From the NCBI RefSeq assembly GCF_005503695.1, contig NZ_SCMU01000001.1, positions 310,001 to 374,000 of the forward strand: a DNA stretch of 64,000 nt, given 5' to 3'. Positions 44,375 to 55,228 of this stretch are shown here, piece after piece. The number at the start of each line of letters is the position of its first letter. The stretch's first letter is position 1. Origin of the DNA: Sphingopyxis sp. 2PD. GTDB lineage: Bacteria > Pseudomonadota > Alphaproteobacteria > Sphingomonadales > Sphingomonadaceae. The notes under the pieces were generated by a model that worked only from the letters and a program-made list of their open reading frames with translations, was not told the DNA's origin and did no database searches. A program made the translations under genes and the position numbers.

Positions 44375-46702
44375 TTGGCCGATGCAGCGGTAAAAGACAA
44401 ACAGGTGAAACTGCAGGTGGCGAATTCACGCGCCGAGGAAAGCGGGGGCGGCATTGCCCGCATCCCTCGTTCCACGATGGCCGAACTGGGCGTTACCGAG
44501 GGTGATATCATCCAGATCAGCGGCAAGCGGCAGACCGCGTCGCGCGTCGTCGCACCCTATCCCGAGGACGAGGGGCTGGAGGTGATCCGCCTCGACGGCC
44601 TGCAACGCGCCAATGCGGGCGCGGGGGCAGGTGATATGGTGATATTGAGCCGCGTTGACACGCGCGCCGCGACGCGCGTGGTGTTCGCCCCGGCGCAGGA
44701 AAATCTGCGGCTGCAAGGATCGGCGAATGCGCTGAAGCGCAGCTTTTTCGGCCGCCCGGTGGTAACCGGCGATACCGTGGCGACCGCGGGCCAGCAGCGG
44801 CTCGAATCGGGTGATATGCCGCCGCAGCTACGCCAGATGCTCAACGCGCCCGCCTATGCGCTGGCCGAAGTGCGGCTGATCGTCGTCTCCGCGGCGCCCA
44901 AGGGCGTCGTGTTCATCGACGAAAACACCGAAATCGAACTGCTACCCGAATATCAGGAGCCGCAGGACGCACGCCGCACCGATGTGACCTATGACGATCT
45001 GGGCGGGCTGGGTGAAACGATCGACCAGCTGCGCGAGATGGTGGAACTGCCGTTACGTTATCCCGAATTGTTTCGCCGCCTGGGCGTCGACCCGCCGCGC
45101 GGGGTGCTGCTGCACGGGCCGCCGGGGACCGGCAAGACGCGGCTCGCGCGCGCGGTCGCCAACGAGAGCGAAGCGCAATTTTTCTTGATCAACGGCCCGG
45201 AAATCATGGGTTCGGCCTATGGCGAGTCCGAAAAGCGGCTGCGCGATATTTTCGACCAGGCGGCGAAGGCTGCGCCGTCGATCCTGTTCATCGATGAGAT
45301 CGATTCGATCGCGCCGAAGCGCGGGCAGGTGACGGGCGAGGCCGAAAAACGCCTCGTCGCGCAGTTGCTGACATTGATGGACGGGTTGGAGCCGCGCACC
45401 AACCTGGTCGTCATCGCTGCGACGAACCGCCCCGACGCGATCGACGAGGCGCTGCGCCGTCCGGGCCGCTTCGATCGCGAGATCGTCATCGGGGTTCCCG
45501 ACGAAAGCGGGCGGCGGGAAATATTGGGTATCCACACGCGCGGGATGCCGCTTTCGGCCGACGTGGACCTCGCCGAACTCGCGCGCACCACCTTTGGTTT
45601 TGTCGGTGCCGACATGGCGTCGCTAACCCGCGAAGCGGCGATCGAGGCGGTGCGGCGCATCATGCCGAAGCTCGACCTGGCCGAGGGGACGATTCCGCCG
45701 GATGTACTGGAGGAATTGCGCGTCACGCGCGATGATTTCAGCAATGCGTTGAAACGGGTGCAGCCGTCCGCGATGCGCGAGGTGATGGTGCAGGCGCCGA
45801 CGACGCGATGGAGCGACATCGGCGGGCTGGACGCGGCGCGCGAAAAGCTGATCGAAGGGGTCGAGCTGCCGCTCAAGCATCCCGAAGCCTTTCGGCGGCT
45901 GGGCATCCGGGCCGCCAAGGGCTTTCTGCTCTACGGCCCGCCAGGGACCGGCAAGACCCTGCTGGCCAAGGCGGCGGCGCGCGAGTCCGACGCCAATTTC
46001 ATCTCGATCAAGTCGTCCGACCTGCTGTCGAAATGGTATGGCGAGAGCGAGCAACAGATTGCGCGGCTGTTCGCCCGCGCGCGCGCGGTCGCGCCGACGA
46101 TCATCTTTATCGACGAGCTCGACAGCCTGGTCCCGGCGCGTGGCAGCGGGACGTCCGGCGAGCCGCAGGTGACCGAGCGCGTCGTCAACACGATCCTGGC
46201 CGAGATGGACGGGATCGAGGAAATGCAGTCGGTCGTCGTTATCGGTGCGACCAATCGTCCGAACCTGATCGACCCGGCGCTGCTACGCCCCGGTCGGCTC
46301 GACGAACTGATCTATGTGTCGGTCCCCAACGCCGAGGGACGCCAGCGCATCCTGGAAATCCAGACCGGCAATATGCCGCTCGCCGACGACGTCGATCTGG
46401 CGGTGCTCGCGGAAAAGTCGGATCGATTCACCGGCGCCGACCTAGAGGATCTGACCCGCCGCGCCGGTCTGGCCGCGCTCAAGCGGTCGATCAACAGCGA
46501 TGCGGTGACCATGGCCGATTTCGACGCGGCGCTGAAGGACACCCGCGCATCGGTCACCGAAGCGATGGAAAAGGATTATGAAAAAATCCAGGGCGAGATC
46601 AAGCAGGCCGCGATGAGCGTCAACCCGATCGGCTTCTTTGCGCCCGGGATGCTTAAGCCGGTGCGCGAGCAGAAGCACGCCGACGGCGCGGTAAAGGATT
46701 AA
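44375..46702 (+). CDS. CDC48/p97-type AAA+ ATPase
   Basis: A 775-residue tandem AAA ATPase. The N-terminal double-psi barrel/CDC48-N domain spans about residues 10-195. D1 has Walker A GPPGTGKT at 248-255 and FIDEIDSIAPKR; D2 has Walker A at 521-528 and FIDELDSLVPARG. This layout equals archaeal VAT and eukaryotic p97, which unfold protein substrates. Bacterial copies are known but their role is poorly defined. The start codon is TTG at 44375, 8 bases after GGAG. The 3' end overlaps the convergent MFS gene by 4 bases. Divergent from the LysR gene. Confidence 0.92.
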   Translation: MADAAVKDKQVKLQVANSRAEESGGGIARIPRSTMAELGVTEGDIIQISGKRQTASRVVAPYPEDEGLEVIRLDGLQRANAGAGAGDMVILSRVDTRAATRVVFAPAQENLRLQGSANALKRSFFGRPVVTGDTVATAGQQRLESGDMPPQLRQMLNAPAYALAEVRLIVVSAAPKGVVFIDENTEIELLPEYQEPQDARRTDVTYDDLGGLGETIDQLREMVELPLRYPELFRRLGVDPPRGVLLHGPPGTGKTRLARAVANESEAQFFLINGPEIMGSAYGESEKRLRDIFDQAAKAAPSILFIDEIDSIAPKRGQVTGEAEKRLVAQLLTLMDGLEPRTNLVVIAATNRPDAIDEALRRPGRFDREIVIGVPDESGRREILGIHTRGMPLSADVDLAELARTTFGFVGADMASLTREAAIEAVRRIMPKLDLAEGTIPPDVLEELRVTRDDFSNALKRVQPSAMREVMVQAPTTRWSDIGGLDAAREKLIEGVELPLKHPEAFRRLGIRAAKGFLLYGPPGTGKTLLAKAAARESDANFISIKSSDLLSKWYGESEQQIARLFARARAVAPTIIFIDELDSLVPARGSGTSGEPQVTERVVNTILAEMDGIEEMQSVVVIGATNRPNLIDPALLRPGRLDELIYVSVPNAEGRQRILEIQTGNMPLADDVDLAVLAEKSDRFTGADLEDLTRRAGLAALKRSINSDAVTMADFDAALKDTRASVTEAMEKDYEKIQGEIKQAAMSVNPIGFFAPGMLKPVREQKHADGAVKD

Positions 46703-48009
46703 GCGGCGGGCTGGTCGAGCCGCAGCGCCGACCAGCCCCACAGCACGAGCCAGCCGCAAAAGGCCGCCATCAGGCCATAGGCGATCATCGGGTGCCAATT
46801 GTAGAGCAGCACACCGATGGCGGGAGAGACGATATAAGCCGATCCGTTGATCGACGCGGTCATGCCGGCGACGCTGCCCTGATCGCGCCGCGGCACCGAC
46901 AGCGATGCCCCCGCGGTAAAGCCGGGGCGGAACAGCCCGAAACCGAGCGAGGCGAGAGCGAAGCCAATCACGATGCCGTGCAGGTCCTGCGACAAGCCGG
47001 TCATCACGAGCCCCGTTGCGCCGAGAGCGGAGCCGATCAGCACGGCAGTGCGCGCCGACAGCTTGAGCAACGGGATCAATCCCCATTGCGATAGCAGCGT
47101 GGCAAAGGCACCCGCCATCAACACGATGCCCGTCATCGCGGCGCCTTCGTCGGGGTTGAGGCGAAGATCAAGCCGATCGAGGATCAGGAAGCCGATGACG
47201 CCCAGCATCATCGCCTGCGCCTGGCCACCATATAGCCCAGCCAGCAGCCACGGGCGAACGCGGGTGTCGGACCAGCGCAGCGGCGGGGCGCTGGCGGCGC
47301 CTGGATCGACGACATCGTCGTCGCTATCGTCGGTTGCCGCAGCGGGGGAGCCCGCCGACGTCGGATAGGCGACGATTGCGCCGCGTGCTGCGAACCGCGG
47401 CACATCGTCGGGTAGTCGCCAGCGGAGCATGATCAGGACGAGCAGGCCGATCAGGGCAAAGACGAGCAACGGACCGGCGAGGCCGACGAAGGGCAGGATG
47501 AAAAAAGGCGCGATGGCAGGGCCGATGACGGTACCGAGGCCAAAGGACGACGAGACGAGTGACAGCGCCTGCGTGCGCTCTTCCGGGTCGGTGCGCGCCG
47601 CGACATAGGCCTGCACCGCGGGCGGCGCCGCCGATCCGAAACCGCCATACAGGCTGCGGAACAGCGCGAAAATGATGAAGGTTGTCCCGGCGGCGAGATA
47701 GCCTTGCAGTCCCGACCATAGCGCCGCGCCGCAAAGCGCCATCGACAGCATGAAGCCGATCACGCCCAACGCCATCAGCGCCTTGCGTCCGCGCTGGTCC
47801 GACTGCCGCGCCCAATAGGGTGCCGTCAACACCCACAACAACGCCGACCAGCTGAAGGCGAGGCTGACCCAGACGTCGGGGATGTGGAGCTTGGCACCGA
47901 TCGCGGGCAGGATCGACTGCATCGCGGTGTTGCCCGCGGCAGCGACCAGCATCACCGCGAACAGAATCGCCATGCGGTCGGCCGGGATCGAGCCGGATGT
48001 TTTTGCCAT
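46699..48009 (-). CDS. Major facilitator superfamily transporter
   Basis: A 436-residue protein with about twelve hydrophobic segments. The loop 2-3 signature appears as YWARQSDQRGRKALMALG (about residues 64-81), and an acidic cytoplasmic loop (ATDDSDDDVVDPG) lies in the middle. SLYGGFGSAAPPAVQAYVAART after segment 4 resembles drug/H+ antiporters of the TetA-like group. Substrate not determinable. Confidence 0.87.
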   Translation of the reverse strand: MAKTSGSIPADRMAILFAVMLVAAAGNTAMQSILPAIGAKLHIPDVWVSLAFSWSALLWVLTAPYWARQSDQRGRKALMALGVIGFMLSMALCGAALWSGLQGYLAAGTTFIIFALFRSLYGGFGSAAPPAVQAYVAARTDPEERTQALSLVSSSFGLGTVIGPAIAPFFILPFVGLAGPLLVFALIGLLVLIMLRWRLPDDVPRFAARGAIVAYPTSAGSPAAATDDSDDDVVDPGAASAPPLRWSDTRVRPWLLAGLYGGQAQAMMLGVIGFLILDRLDLRLNPDEGAAMTGIVLMAGAFATLLSQWGLIPLLKLSARTAVLIGSALGATGLVMTGLSQDLHGIVIGFALASLGFGLFRPGFTAGASLSVPRRDQGSVAGMTASINGSAYIVSPAIGVLLYNWHPMIAYGLMAAFCGWLVLWGWSALRLDQPAA

Positions 48010-48157
48010 GGCTGCCCCCTTCGCTGCGCCGCCCCCTTAAGTCGGCCTTTCCCTACACGCGCCCGGTCACCTGTCCAGAGTCAAGACTGACTCTTTCCTT
48101 GCGCCAACGCGCTGTTTTTGCCACGCCAGCGCCAACCGCAACAACGCGAAGGCCACC

Positions 48158-48796
48158 ATGACCAATCCGCGGGCGCAGGCCCAAGAAACGAAAGCGCCGC
48201 TGGCCCGCCGCCTGCGCGAGCGCCTCAAACGCTTTTTCGGGCCGTGGGGCATGTTTGTCCGCGGCTTTGTCAAGCATCCGGTCATGGTGGGTTCGATCGT
48301 ACCCTCTTCGCCGACGCTGATCCGCCACATGCTGCGCCCCGTCGACTGGAAGAATACCAAGCTGTTCGTCGAATATGGTCCGGGGGTCGGGACGTTCTGT
48401 CGCCCAGTGCTCGAACGCATGGCGGGCGATGCGACGCTGATCGCGATCGATACCAACGAAGATTTCATCGATTATCTGCGGACAGACATCCGCGACAGCC
48501 GTTTTATCGCGGTCCATGGTTCGGCGGGCGAGGTTGAGGCAATCATCGCGGCGCATGGGTTCGACAAGGCCGACTATGTTCTGTCGGGCCTACCCTTTTC
48601 GACGTTGCCCGCGGGCGTCGGCCCGGCGATTGCGGCCGCCACGCACCGCGTGTTGCGCCCCGGCGGTGCGTTCCTCGTCTATCAGTTCCGCGCTCGCGCC
48701 CGCGATTTTCTCGCGCCGCATTTCGCCCGTATCGACAATGCGTTCGAATGGGTGAATGTGCCGCCCTGTTTCCTATTCTGGGGCTGGAAAGACTAA
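48158..48796 (+). CDS. SAM-dependent methyltransferase, phospholipid N-methyltransferase (PmtA)-like
   Basis: A 212-residue class I methyltransferase. FFGPWGMFVRGFVKHPVMVG and GSIVPSSPTLIRHML at the N-terminus are typical of Rhizobium-type PmtA/KsgA-like enzymes. LFVEYGPGVGTF is the SAM loop (about residues 69-80), VLSGLPFSTLP is motif IV and GGAFLVYQFR follows. Known homologues methylate phosphatidylethanolamine or act on other lipids. The neighbouring phospholipase D/cardiolipin synthase-like gene agrees with a lipid role, but the two genes are convergent. Confidence 0.8.
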   Translation: MTNPRAQAQETKAPLARRLRERLKRFFGPWGMFVRGFVKHPVMVGSIVPSSPTLIRHMLRPVDWKNTKLFVEYGPGVGTFCRPVLERMAGDATLIAIDTNEDFIDYLRTDIRDSRFIAVHGSAGEVEAIIAAHGFDKADYVLSGLPFSTLPAGVGPAIAAATHRVLRPGGAFLVYQFRARARDFLAPHFARIDNAFEWVNVPPCFLFWGWKD

Positions 48797-49992
48797 ACCT
48801 CCAGGTCTGGATCGGGGTCGCCGAGACCGAAGTTCAGCCGCCGCGACACGGTATAATCGGCGGCACCCACCACAAACCATGCCAGCGTCCAGCGCAGCCG
48901 GGTCAACCACCCGGCACGCGCTTTGTGCGAGGCGCGGGTGATGTTCTCGCATTCGGGCTGCTGCGCCGCGATGAAACCGCGCATTTGCGTGGCAAAATTG
49001 GCGTCGGCTATGCGCAGCATGACCTCGACATTGACGAACAGGCTGCGCATGTCGAAATTGGCAGTCCCGATGTAGACGACATCGTCGATGACGATCAGTT
49101 TCATGTGCAGCTTGCACGGCTGATATTCCCAGATTTGGGCGCCTTTGCGCAGCAGATAGCCATAAAGCAGCCGCGAGGCGCCGATCGTCGCCGCATTGTC
49201 GGACTTCGCCGCCATGATGAAGCGCGCCCGGCCCTCCCGCGCCACGCGGCCGAGCCGCCGCAGCATACCTTGCCCGGGCGAGAAATAGGCCATCGCCATA
49301 TCGAGCTGGCGCGCGCCGGTGAGGTCGCTGCGCACGGCGCGCGCCCATGGGGACAGCCGCTGAGTCGGACCGCCGACCAGCCAGGTTACGGGTCCGGCTT
49401 CGACCGGCCATTCGCGGATCAGGCGGCGGAGCATCAGCAATTTGCCGTCGTTGTTCACGGTATAGTCGTGGATTTCGGCGAACCAGGCGACCATCCGCGT
49501 GACCGACGGGCCGCGCACGACGATGCCGAGGTCGAACCAGCAATTGTCTCGCTGCGTTCCCAGATAGGGGGCGGCGATATTGAACCCACCGGTGACGGCC
49601 ACCGTTTCGTCGATCAGCAGCAGTTTCTGGTGGTTGCGGATCAGATAGCTCGAGCGCCAGCGCCGCGAGAAAAAGGTCACGCTGCCACCCGCTTCGCGCA
49701 GCGGCGCAAAGATGCTGTCGGCAATATCCGAAGAGCCGAAGCTGTCGATCACCGCGCGGACCCGCACGCCCCGCCGTGCCGCCGCGGTCATCGCATCCAG
49801 GACGCGGGTTCCGGCGCCGTCGTGCTCAAAGATGTACATGATGATGTCGATGCTGTGGACCGCGCCGTTCAGCAGCGCCAGGATGCGGGCAAGCCGCTGG
49901 TCGCCGTCGACGATGACCTCCAGCCGATGCCCGGCGACATCGGCGGTCAGGGCGTCGGGATCGCTGGCGGGGCAGGGGACGTCGGTCATCAT
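48793..49992 (-). CDS. Phospholipase D / cardiolipin synthase-like protein
   Basis: A 399-residue protein with two HKD motifs: RNHQKLLLIDETVAVTGGFN (first) and LHMKLIVIDDVVYIGTANFD (second), the catalytic core of cardiolipin synthases. It lacks the two N-terminal membrane segments of ClsA, as in ClsB/ClsC. A weakly hydrophobic stretch near the C-terminus (WTLAWFVVGAADY) may touch the membrane. The ATG at 49992 is chosen over a TTG at 50025. Its 3' end overlaps the convergent methyltransferase by 4 bases. Confidence 0.88.
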   Translation of the reverse strand: MMTDVPCPASDPDALTADVAGHRLEVIVDGDQRLARILALLNGAVHSIDIIMYIFEHDGAGTRVLDAMTAAARRGVRVRAVIDSFGSSDIADSIFAPLREAGGSVTFFSRRWRSSYLIRNHQKLLLIDETVAVTGGFNIAAPYLGTQRDNCWFDLGIVVRGPSVTRMVAWFAEIHDYTVNNDGKLLMLRRLIREWPVEAGPVTWLVGGPTQRLSPWARAVRSDLTGARQLDMAMAYFSPGQGMLRRLGRVAREGRARFIMAAKSDNAATIGASRLLYGYLLRKGAQIWEYQPCKLHMKLIVIDDVVYIGTANFDMRSLFVNVEVMLRIADANFATQMRGFIAAQQPECENITRASHKARAGWLTRLRWTLAWFVVGAADYTVSRRLNFGLGDPDPDLEV

Positions 49993-50128
49993 CCGCTCAT
50001 AGGCATGCCGCCGCGAACGCCGCAAGGGCAGGGCTTTGATTGACAGCGGCGGGCCTTGCTGCTAGCGCGCAGCGCTTGCCGCCACGCCTCCAAAAAGGCT
50101 GGCCTCTCCTATCTTCTAAGGAAACAAC

Positions 50129-50473
50129 ATGGCCCGCGTTACCGTCGAGGATTGCGTCGACAAGATTCCCAACCGTTTCGACCTGGTCCTGCTCTCCGCG
50201 CATCGCGCACGCGAAATTTCGGGCGGTTCCGAGCTGACCATCGACCGCGACCGCGACAAGAACCCGGTCGTGGCGCTGCGCGAAATCGCCGAGCAGACCG
50301 TGCGCCCGAAGGACCTGAAGGAAACGCTGGTCACGACGCTGCAGAAGGTTGTTGTCGACGATGACGATACCCCCGATGAAATCAGCTCGATCAGCCGTTC
50401 GGCTGAAGCCCTGCGCCTGACCGCCGCCGCGCCACCGCGCAGCCCCGCGGGTGGTGGCAGCGACTTCGAATAA
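50129..50473 (+). CDS. rpoZ: RNA polymerase omega subunit
   Basis: A 114-residue subunit assisting beta-prime folding. It begins [20 protein letters not shown] and contains [21 protein letters not shown] and [14 protein letters not shown], all diagnostic. An acidic region and a Pro/Gly-rich tail follow. A strong terminator ends this single-gene unit. spoT/relA, its common neighbour, is not present. Confidence 0.97.
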   Translation: MARVTVEDCVDKIPNRFDLVLLSAHRAREISGGSELTIDRDRDKNPVVALREIAEQTVRPKDLKETLVTTLQKVVVDDDDTPDEISSISRSAEALRLTAAAPPRSPAGGGSDFE

Positions 50474-50490
50474 CCGGCGCGATCGCTAAC

Positions 50491-50524
50491 AAAAAAGGGC
50501 CGCGGGAAACCGCGGCCCTTTTTT
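50491..50524 (+). terminator. Rho-independent terminator of rpoZ
   Basis: AAAAAAGGGCCGCGG and CCGCGGCCCTTTTTT form a perfect 15-base stem around a GAAA tetraloop, ending in six T, 18 bases after the rpoZ stop. The A run makes it effective for the convergent DUF3800 gene too. Confidence 0.95.
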
Positions 50525-50604
50525 GGTTGGGATGAGGCGTGCGCGATGTCTTCTAAGCACCGATTGCTGTCGGTGATCCTCCCGACCCCAAAGAAGCCAT
50601 CCAG

Positions 50605-51210
50605 CTACGCAACCTGCTGCAACTCCGCCACGCGGATCGTCTTCGATGCAAGCATCGGTTCGATCATCCGCTGGATCCGGTGCGCGCGCGGCGAGGCGAC
50701 TGCGATGTTAAACAGGCTGTTCGCGATCACATCGGCGATCTGGACCCCTTCGCTGCGACGGCTGTCGGCGAGCGAGGCACGGCCCCATCGGCCGAGACCG
50801 GCCTGGATTTCCTCGCGCACTTTGGCCAGGATAGCGACATCATAGCGGCCCTCGTCGATCACGACATCCGTGCATACGCCGCCGGTTTCGGGCAGCCAGC
50901 GCCCGACCGCCAAGTTGAGCAAAGCCGCATAGAGCGCCAAATCGCTTAGCGGCGCGCCGTCTGGAGGCTGCGTCAACGTGTCGCGCTTTGCCACCGCCAC
51001 CCAAGCGCGGCCACCCGCACGATCGAACAGTTCGAGGAGATAGGCGCGCTCAACCACGCTGATCCGGCTGCCTTTCAGCTCGCTGCGCAGTCCGGTGACA
51101 CTGCGAAACCGGGCATGAATGTCGGCGGCCACCTGCGGCGTCAGCATCACCGCGGCGAAGGTCATCGCACCGGCGTTCAGGCCACCCGATTCGTCGCAAT
51201 AAATCGTCAC
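50605..51210 (-). CDS. DUF3800 family protein
   Basis: The 201-residue product starts at GTG 51210 (VTIYCDESGGLNAGAM). The DESG motif and a late SRRSEGVQIADVIANS are hallmarks of DUF3800, a family with an RNase H-like fold often found in mobile or defence contexts but of unproven function. TDVVIDEGRYD in the middle supplies further acidic residues. It follows the DUF11 gene by 19 bases without a clear ribosome site. Longer starts would overlap that gene. Confidence 0.75.
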   Translation of the reverse strand: MTIYCDESGGLNAGAMTFAAVMLTPQVAADIHARFRSVTGLRSELKGSRISVVERAYLLELFDRAGGRAWVAVAKRDTLTQPPDGAPLSDLALYAALLNLAVGRWLPETGGVCTDVVIDEGRYDVAILAKVREEIQAGLGRWGRASLADSRRSEGVQIADVIANSLFNIAVASPRAHRIQRMIEPMLASKTIRVAELQQVA

Positions 51211-51229
51211 CGGCGGTAGCGCCGATCGA

Positions 51230-51718
51230 TCACCGGACGCGGCCGAAGAAAGCGACGGAGCGGCTTTGCCCCGCGGGAACCGCGTCGGGCCACAGCCAGC
51301 GGACATGGGTGACATCGGCGGCGATGGCGGGGCGCGGCGCCGCGCCGGTGACGGCGACCGTCAGCGCAGCGAGGGCGCCAAACGTCTTGCCGCCATCGAC
51401 GGACACGGCAAAGCCCGCCGTGTCCGTCGTGCCATCAAAGACCAGCGCTGCGGGAATCGGATTGGTCAGATTGACCCCGGCCGCGGGAGCGGTCCCATTG
51501 TTGGTGAAGGTGAGGGTCAGACGGATCCGGTCGCCCGGCACGACGACATCGGGCGTGGTGTAGGTTTTCTCGCCCTCGCGCCCCTCGACGATCGCACCCG
51601 GCTTTTCCAGTTCGACCTTGTTCGTGAGCACCCCGGTGCCTTGCGCGGCAGCGGGTTGCGGTCCCATCGCCAGCAGCGCCGCGAGCACCAACATTTTTCC
51701 CGATTTAGCGGCCATCAT
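51230..51718 (-). CDS. Exported DUF11-type repeat protein
   Basis: A 162-residue protein with a signal peptide (MMAAKSGKMLVLAALLAMGPQPAAAQ in parts, cleavage after AAAQ). A single Ig-like DUF11 module follows: VVVPGDRIRLTLTFTNNGTA, GVNLTNPIPAALVFDG. Such modules are structural surface or cell-envelope domains. An AAGGAGACG ribosome site supports the ATG at 51718. Function unknown. Confidence 0.8.
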   Translation of the reverse strand: MMAAKSGKMLVLAALLAMGPQPAAAQGTGVLTNKVELEKPGAIVEGREGEKTYTTPDVVVPGDRIRLTLTFTNNGTAPAAGVNLTNPIPAALVFDGTTDTAGFAVSVDGGKTFGALAALTVAVTGAAPRPAIAADVTHVRWLWPDAVPAGQSRSVAFFGRVR

Positions 51719-51748
51719 CGTCTCCTTTGTCGACCGCTTCATGGCGCA

Positions 51749-52135
51749 TCAGGCCCGGCAGGGGTAGCGTTTCTTCATCAGGGCATCGAACGCGGTATTG
51801 ATGCTGACGGTCCGGCGAAGCGGGGCGGGATAGGAACGCAAATGCGCCAGCCACTGGTCGGGGGTCAGCGTACCTGTTTCGGGCGGGCAGCTGGTGGTTT
51901 TCCGCCCCGCGCGGCGGTCGGCGTCGATGCGCGCCTTGTACCGTTTGCCCGCGGCCACGACTTCACTCTTCAACGCATTGCCTTGCGGCGTCGCAAGCGC
52001 GAGCGGGCCGAGTCGGGCGATGGAGTCGGCGCGCGCCAGGAACGCCGCGACGCTCATGTCGCCCGGGGCCATCGCACACAGCAACGGCGCTGCGAGCAGG
52101 ACCGGCAAGATGCGCGCGCAATTCGGTAAAGCCAT
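51749..52135 (-). CDS. Exported protein of unknown function (128 residues)
   Basis: It starts MALPNCARILPVLLAAPLLCAMAP (signal peptide, residues 1-24). The mature part reads as helices with KSEVVAAGKRYKARIDADR, Cys in TSCPPETG and a terminal RYPCRA, so one disulfide is possible. A longer open frame to 52408 overlaps ftsH and is discarded. Lies between ftsH and the DUF11 gene on the same strand. No family recognised. Confidence 0.7.
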   Translation of the reverse strand: MALPNCARILPVLLAAPLLCAMAPGDMSVAAFLARADSIARLGPLALATPQGNALKSEVVAAGKRYKARIDADRRAGRKTTSCPPETGTLTPDQWLAHLRSYPAPLRRTVSINTAFDALMKKRYPCRA

Positions 52136-52196
52136 GCGCCGCAACTTGCCGTCAGCCAATGAATGAGCCCTGAATCGAACGCGTTCGGCGCCGATC

Positions 52197-54143
<1,947 letters not shown>

Positions 54144-54223
54144 TCGAATACTTTCCTAACCGGCGCAGCGATGCGCCTCACCCCGACAAGATAGGATAAT
54201 CGGGTTAAATGACAATGAGGCAA

Positions 54224-55228
54224 TCAGGCCTTTTTGGGTGGTTTCCGGCGCGGTGCCGCAGAAATGCGCCAGATTGCCCCTTCAAACCCGCGAACGGCAT
54301 CGATCAGCAGCGCCCCGACCATCGCCCGCTTGCCATTGTGCATCGCGGCGATCACCCCATCAAGCGAGGCACCGCGCACCGCGAGTTGCGGCGCATTGGC
54401 GCGCAGGCGCTGCGCCACGATGCGGCGGAACATCTCCGGCGGATAGCCTTCGTCGCGGATGACGGCGATGTCGGAGGCGTCGGGCCACGACGCGATCGAA
54501 CGCTCGACGGCCCAGTCGATCGCCTCGTCGGCTTCGGCCAGCCACTCGGCCGATCGCGCCGCCGCTGCCGGGTCGAGCACCGATTGCGAGCGCAGCGCCT
54601 GGCGCAGCCGCGCGCGATCGAAGCGATTGTCGCTGTTCGACGGGTCGTCGACAAAGGGCAGGTCGGCATCGAGCGCGATATCGACCAGATCGCTGCGCCG
54701 CCAGCGCAGCAACGGTCGCAAGATGACGCCGTTGCGGGCGCGGATCGCGGCGAGGCCGCTGACGCCGCTGCTGCGATTGAGCCGCATCACCAGCGTTTCC
54801 AGCTGATCGTCAGCGTGGTGCGCGGTAACGATGTGGTCGATCGCATTGGCGCTGCGCCATTGTTCGAGCAGCTGATACCGTTCGGTGCGCGCCGCCGCCT
54901 GTAGCGAACCCTTGATCGGGACCGCGGGCCGCAAGGTCGAATGATGGATATGCTCGCGATCGCAAAAACCTGCGACCATTCGAGCTTCGTCGTCCGATCC
55001 CTTGCGAAGACCATGATCGACCGTCGCTGCCCAGACCTGTCCGGGCAGCAACGTCGCCATCAGCCAGAGCAGCGCCATGCTGTCGGGGCCGCCCGACACC
55101 GCGACGCCATAATGGCGCCGATGCCAATCGGAGCCGACGAGCGAGCGCAGGTCGCCCGCCAGTCGATCGGCTCGGTCGCGGTCAGCAGCCTGCTTTTGCT
55201 TTGGCGGTAGCTGCATCGGTCCGGACAT
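54224..55228 (-). CDS. tilS: tRNA(Ile)-lysidine synthetase (TilS)
   Basis: A PP-loop ATPase of about 334 residues that makes lysidine at position 34 of tRNA-Ile(CAU). VAVSGGPDSMALLW is the PP-loop (about residues 41-54), with TVDHGLRKGSDDEA, TAHHADDQLETLVMRL and the substrate loop VDDPSNSDNRFDRARLR. The C-terminal domain is shorter than in E. coli. The start is uncertain: ATGs at 55228 and 55216 both overlap the 3' end of cpoB by 35-47 bases. Confidence 0.93.
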   Translation of the reverse strand: MSGPMQLPPKQKQAADRDRADRLAGDLRSLVGSDWHRRHYGVAVSGGPDSMALLWLMATLLPGQVWAATVDHGLRKGSDDEARMVAGFCDREHIHHSTLRPAVPIKGSLQAAARTERYQLLEQWRSANAIDHIVTAHHADDQLETLVMRLNRSSGVSGLAAIRARNGVILRPLLRWRRSDLVDIALDADLPFVDDPSNSDNRFDRARLRQALRSQSVLDPAAAARSAEWLAEADEAIDWAVERSIASWPDASDIAVIRDEGYPPEMFRRIVAQRLRANAPQLAVRGASLDGVIAAMHNGKRAMVGALLIDAVRGFEGAIWRISAAPRRKPPKKA

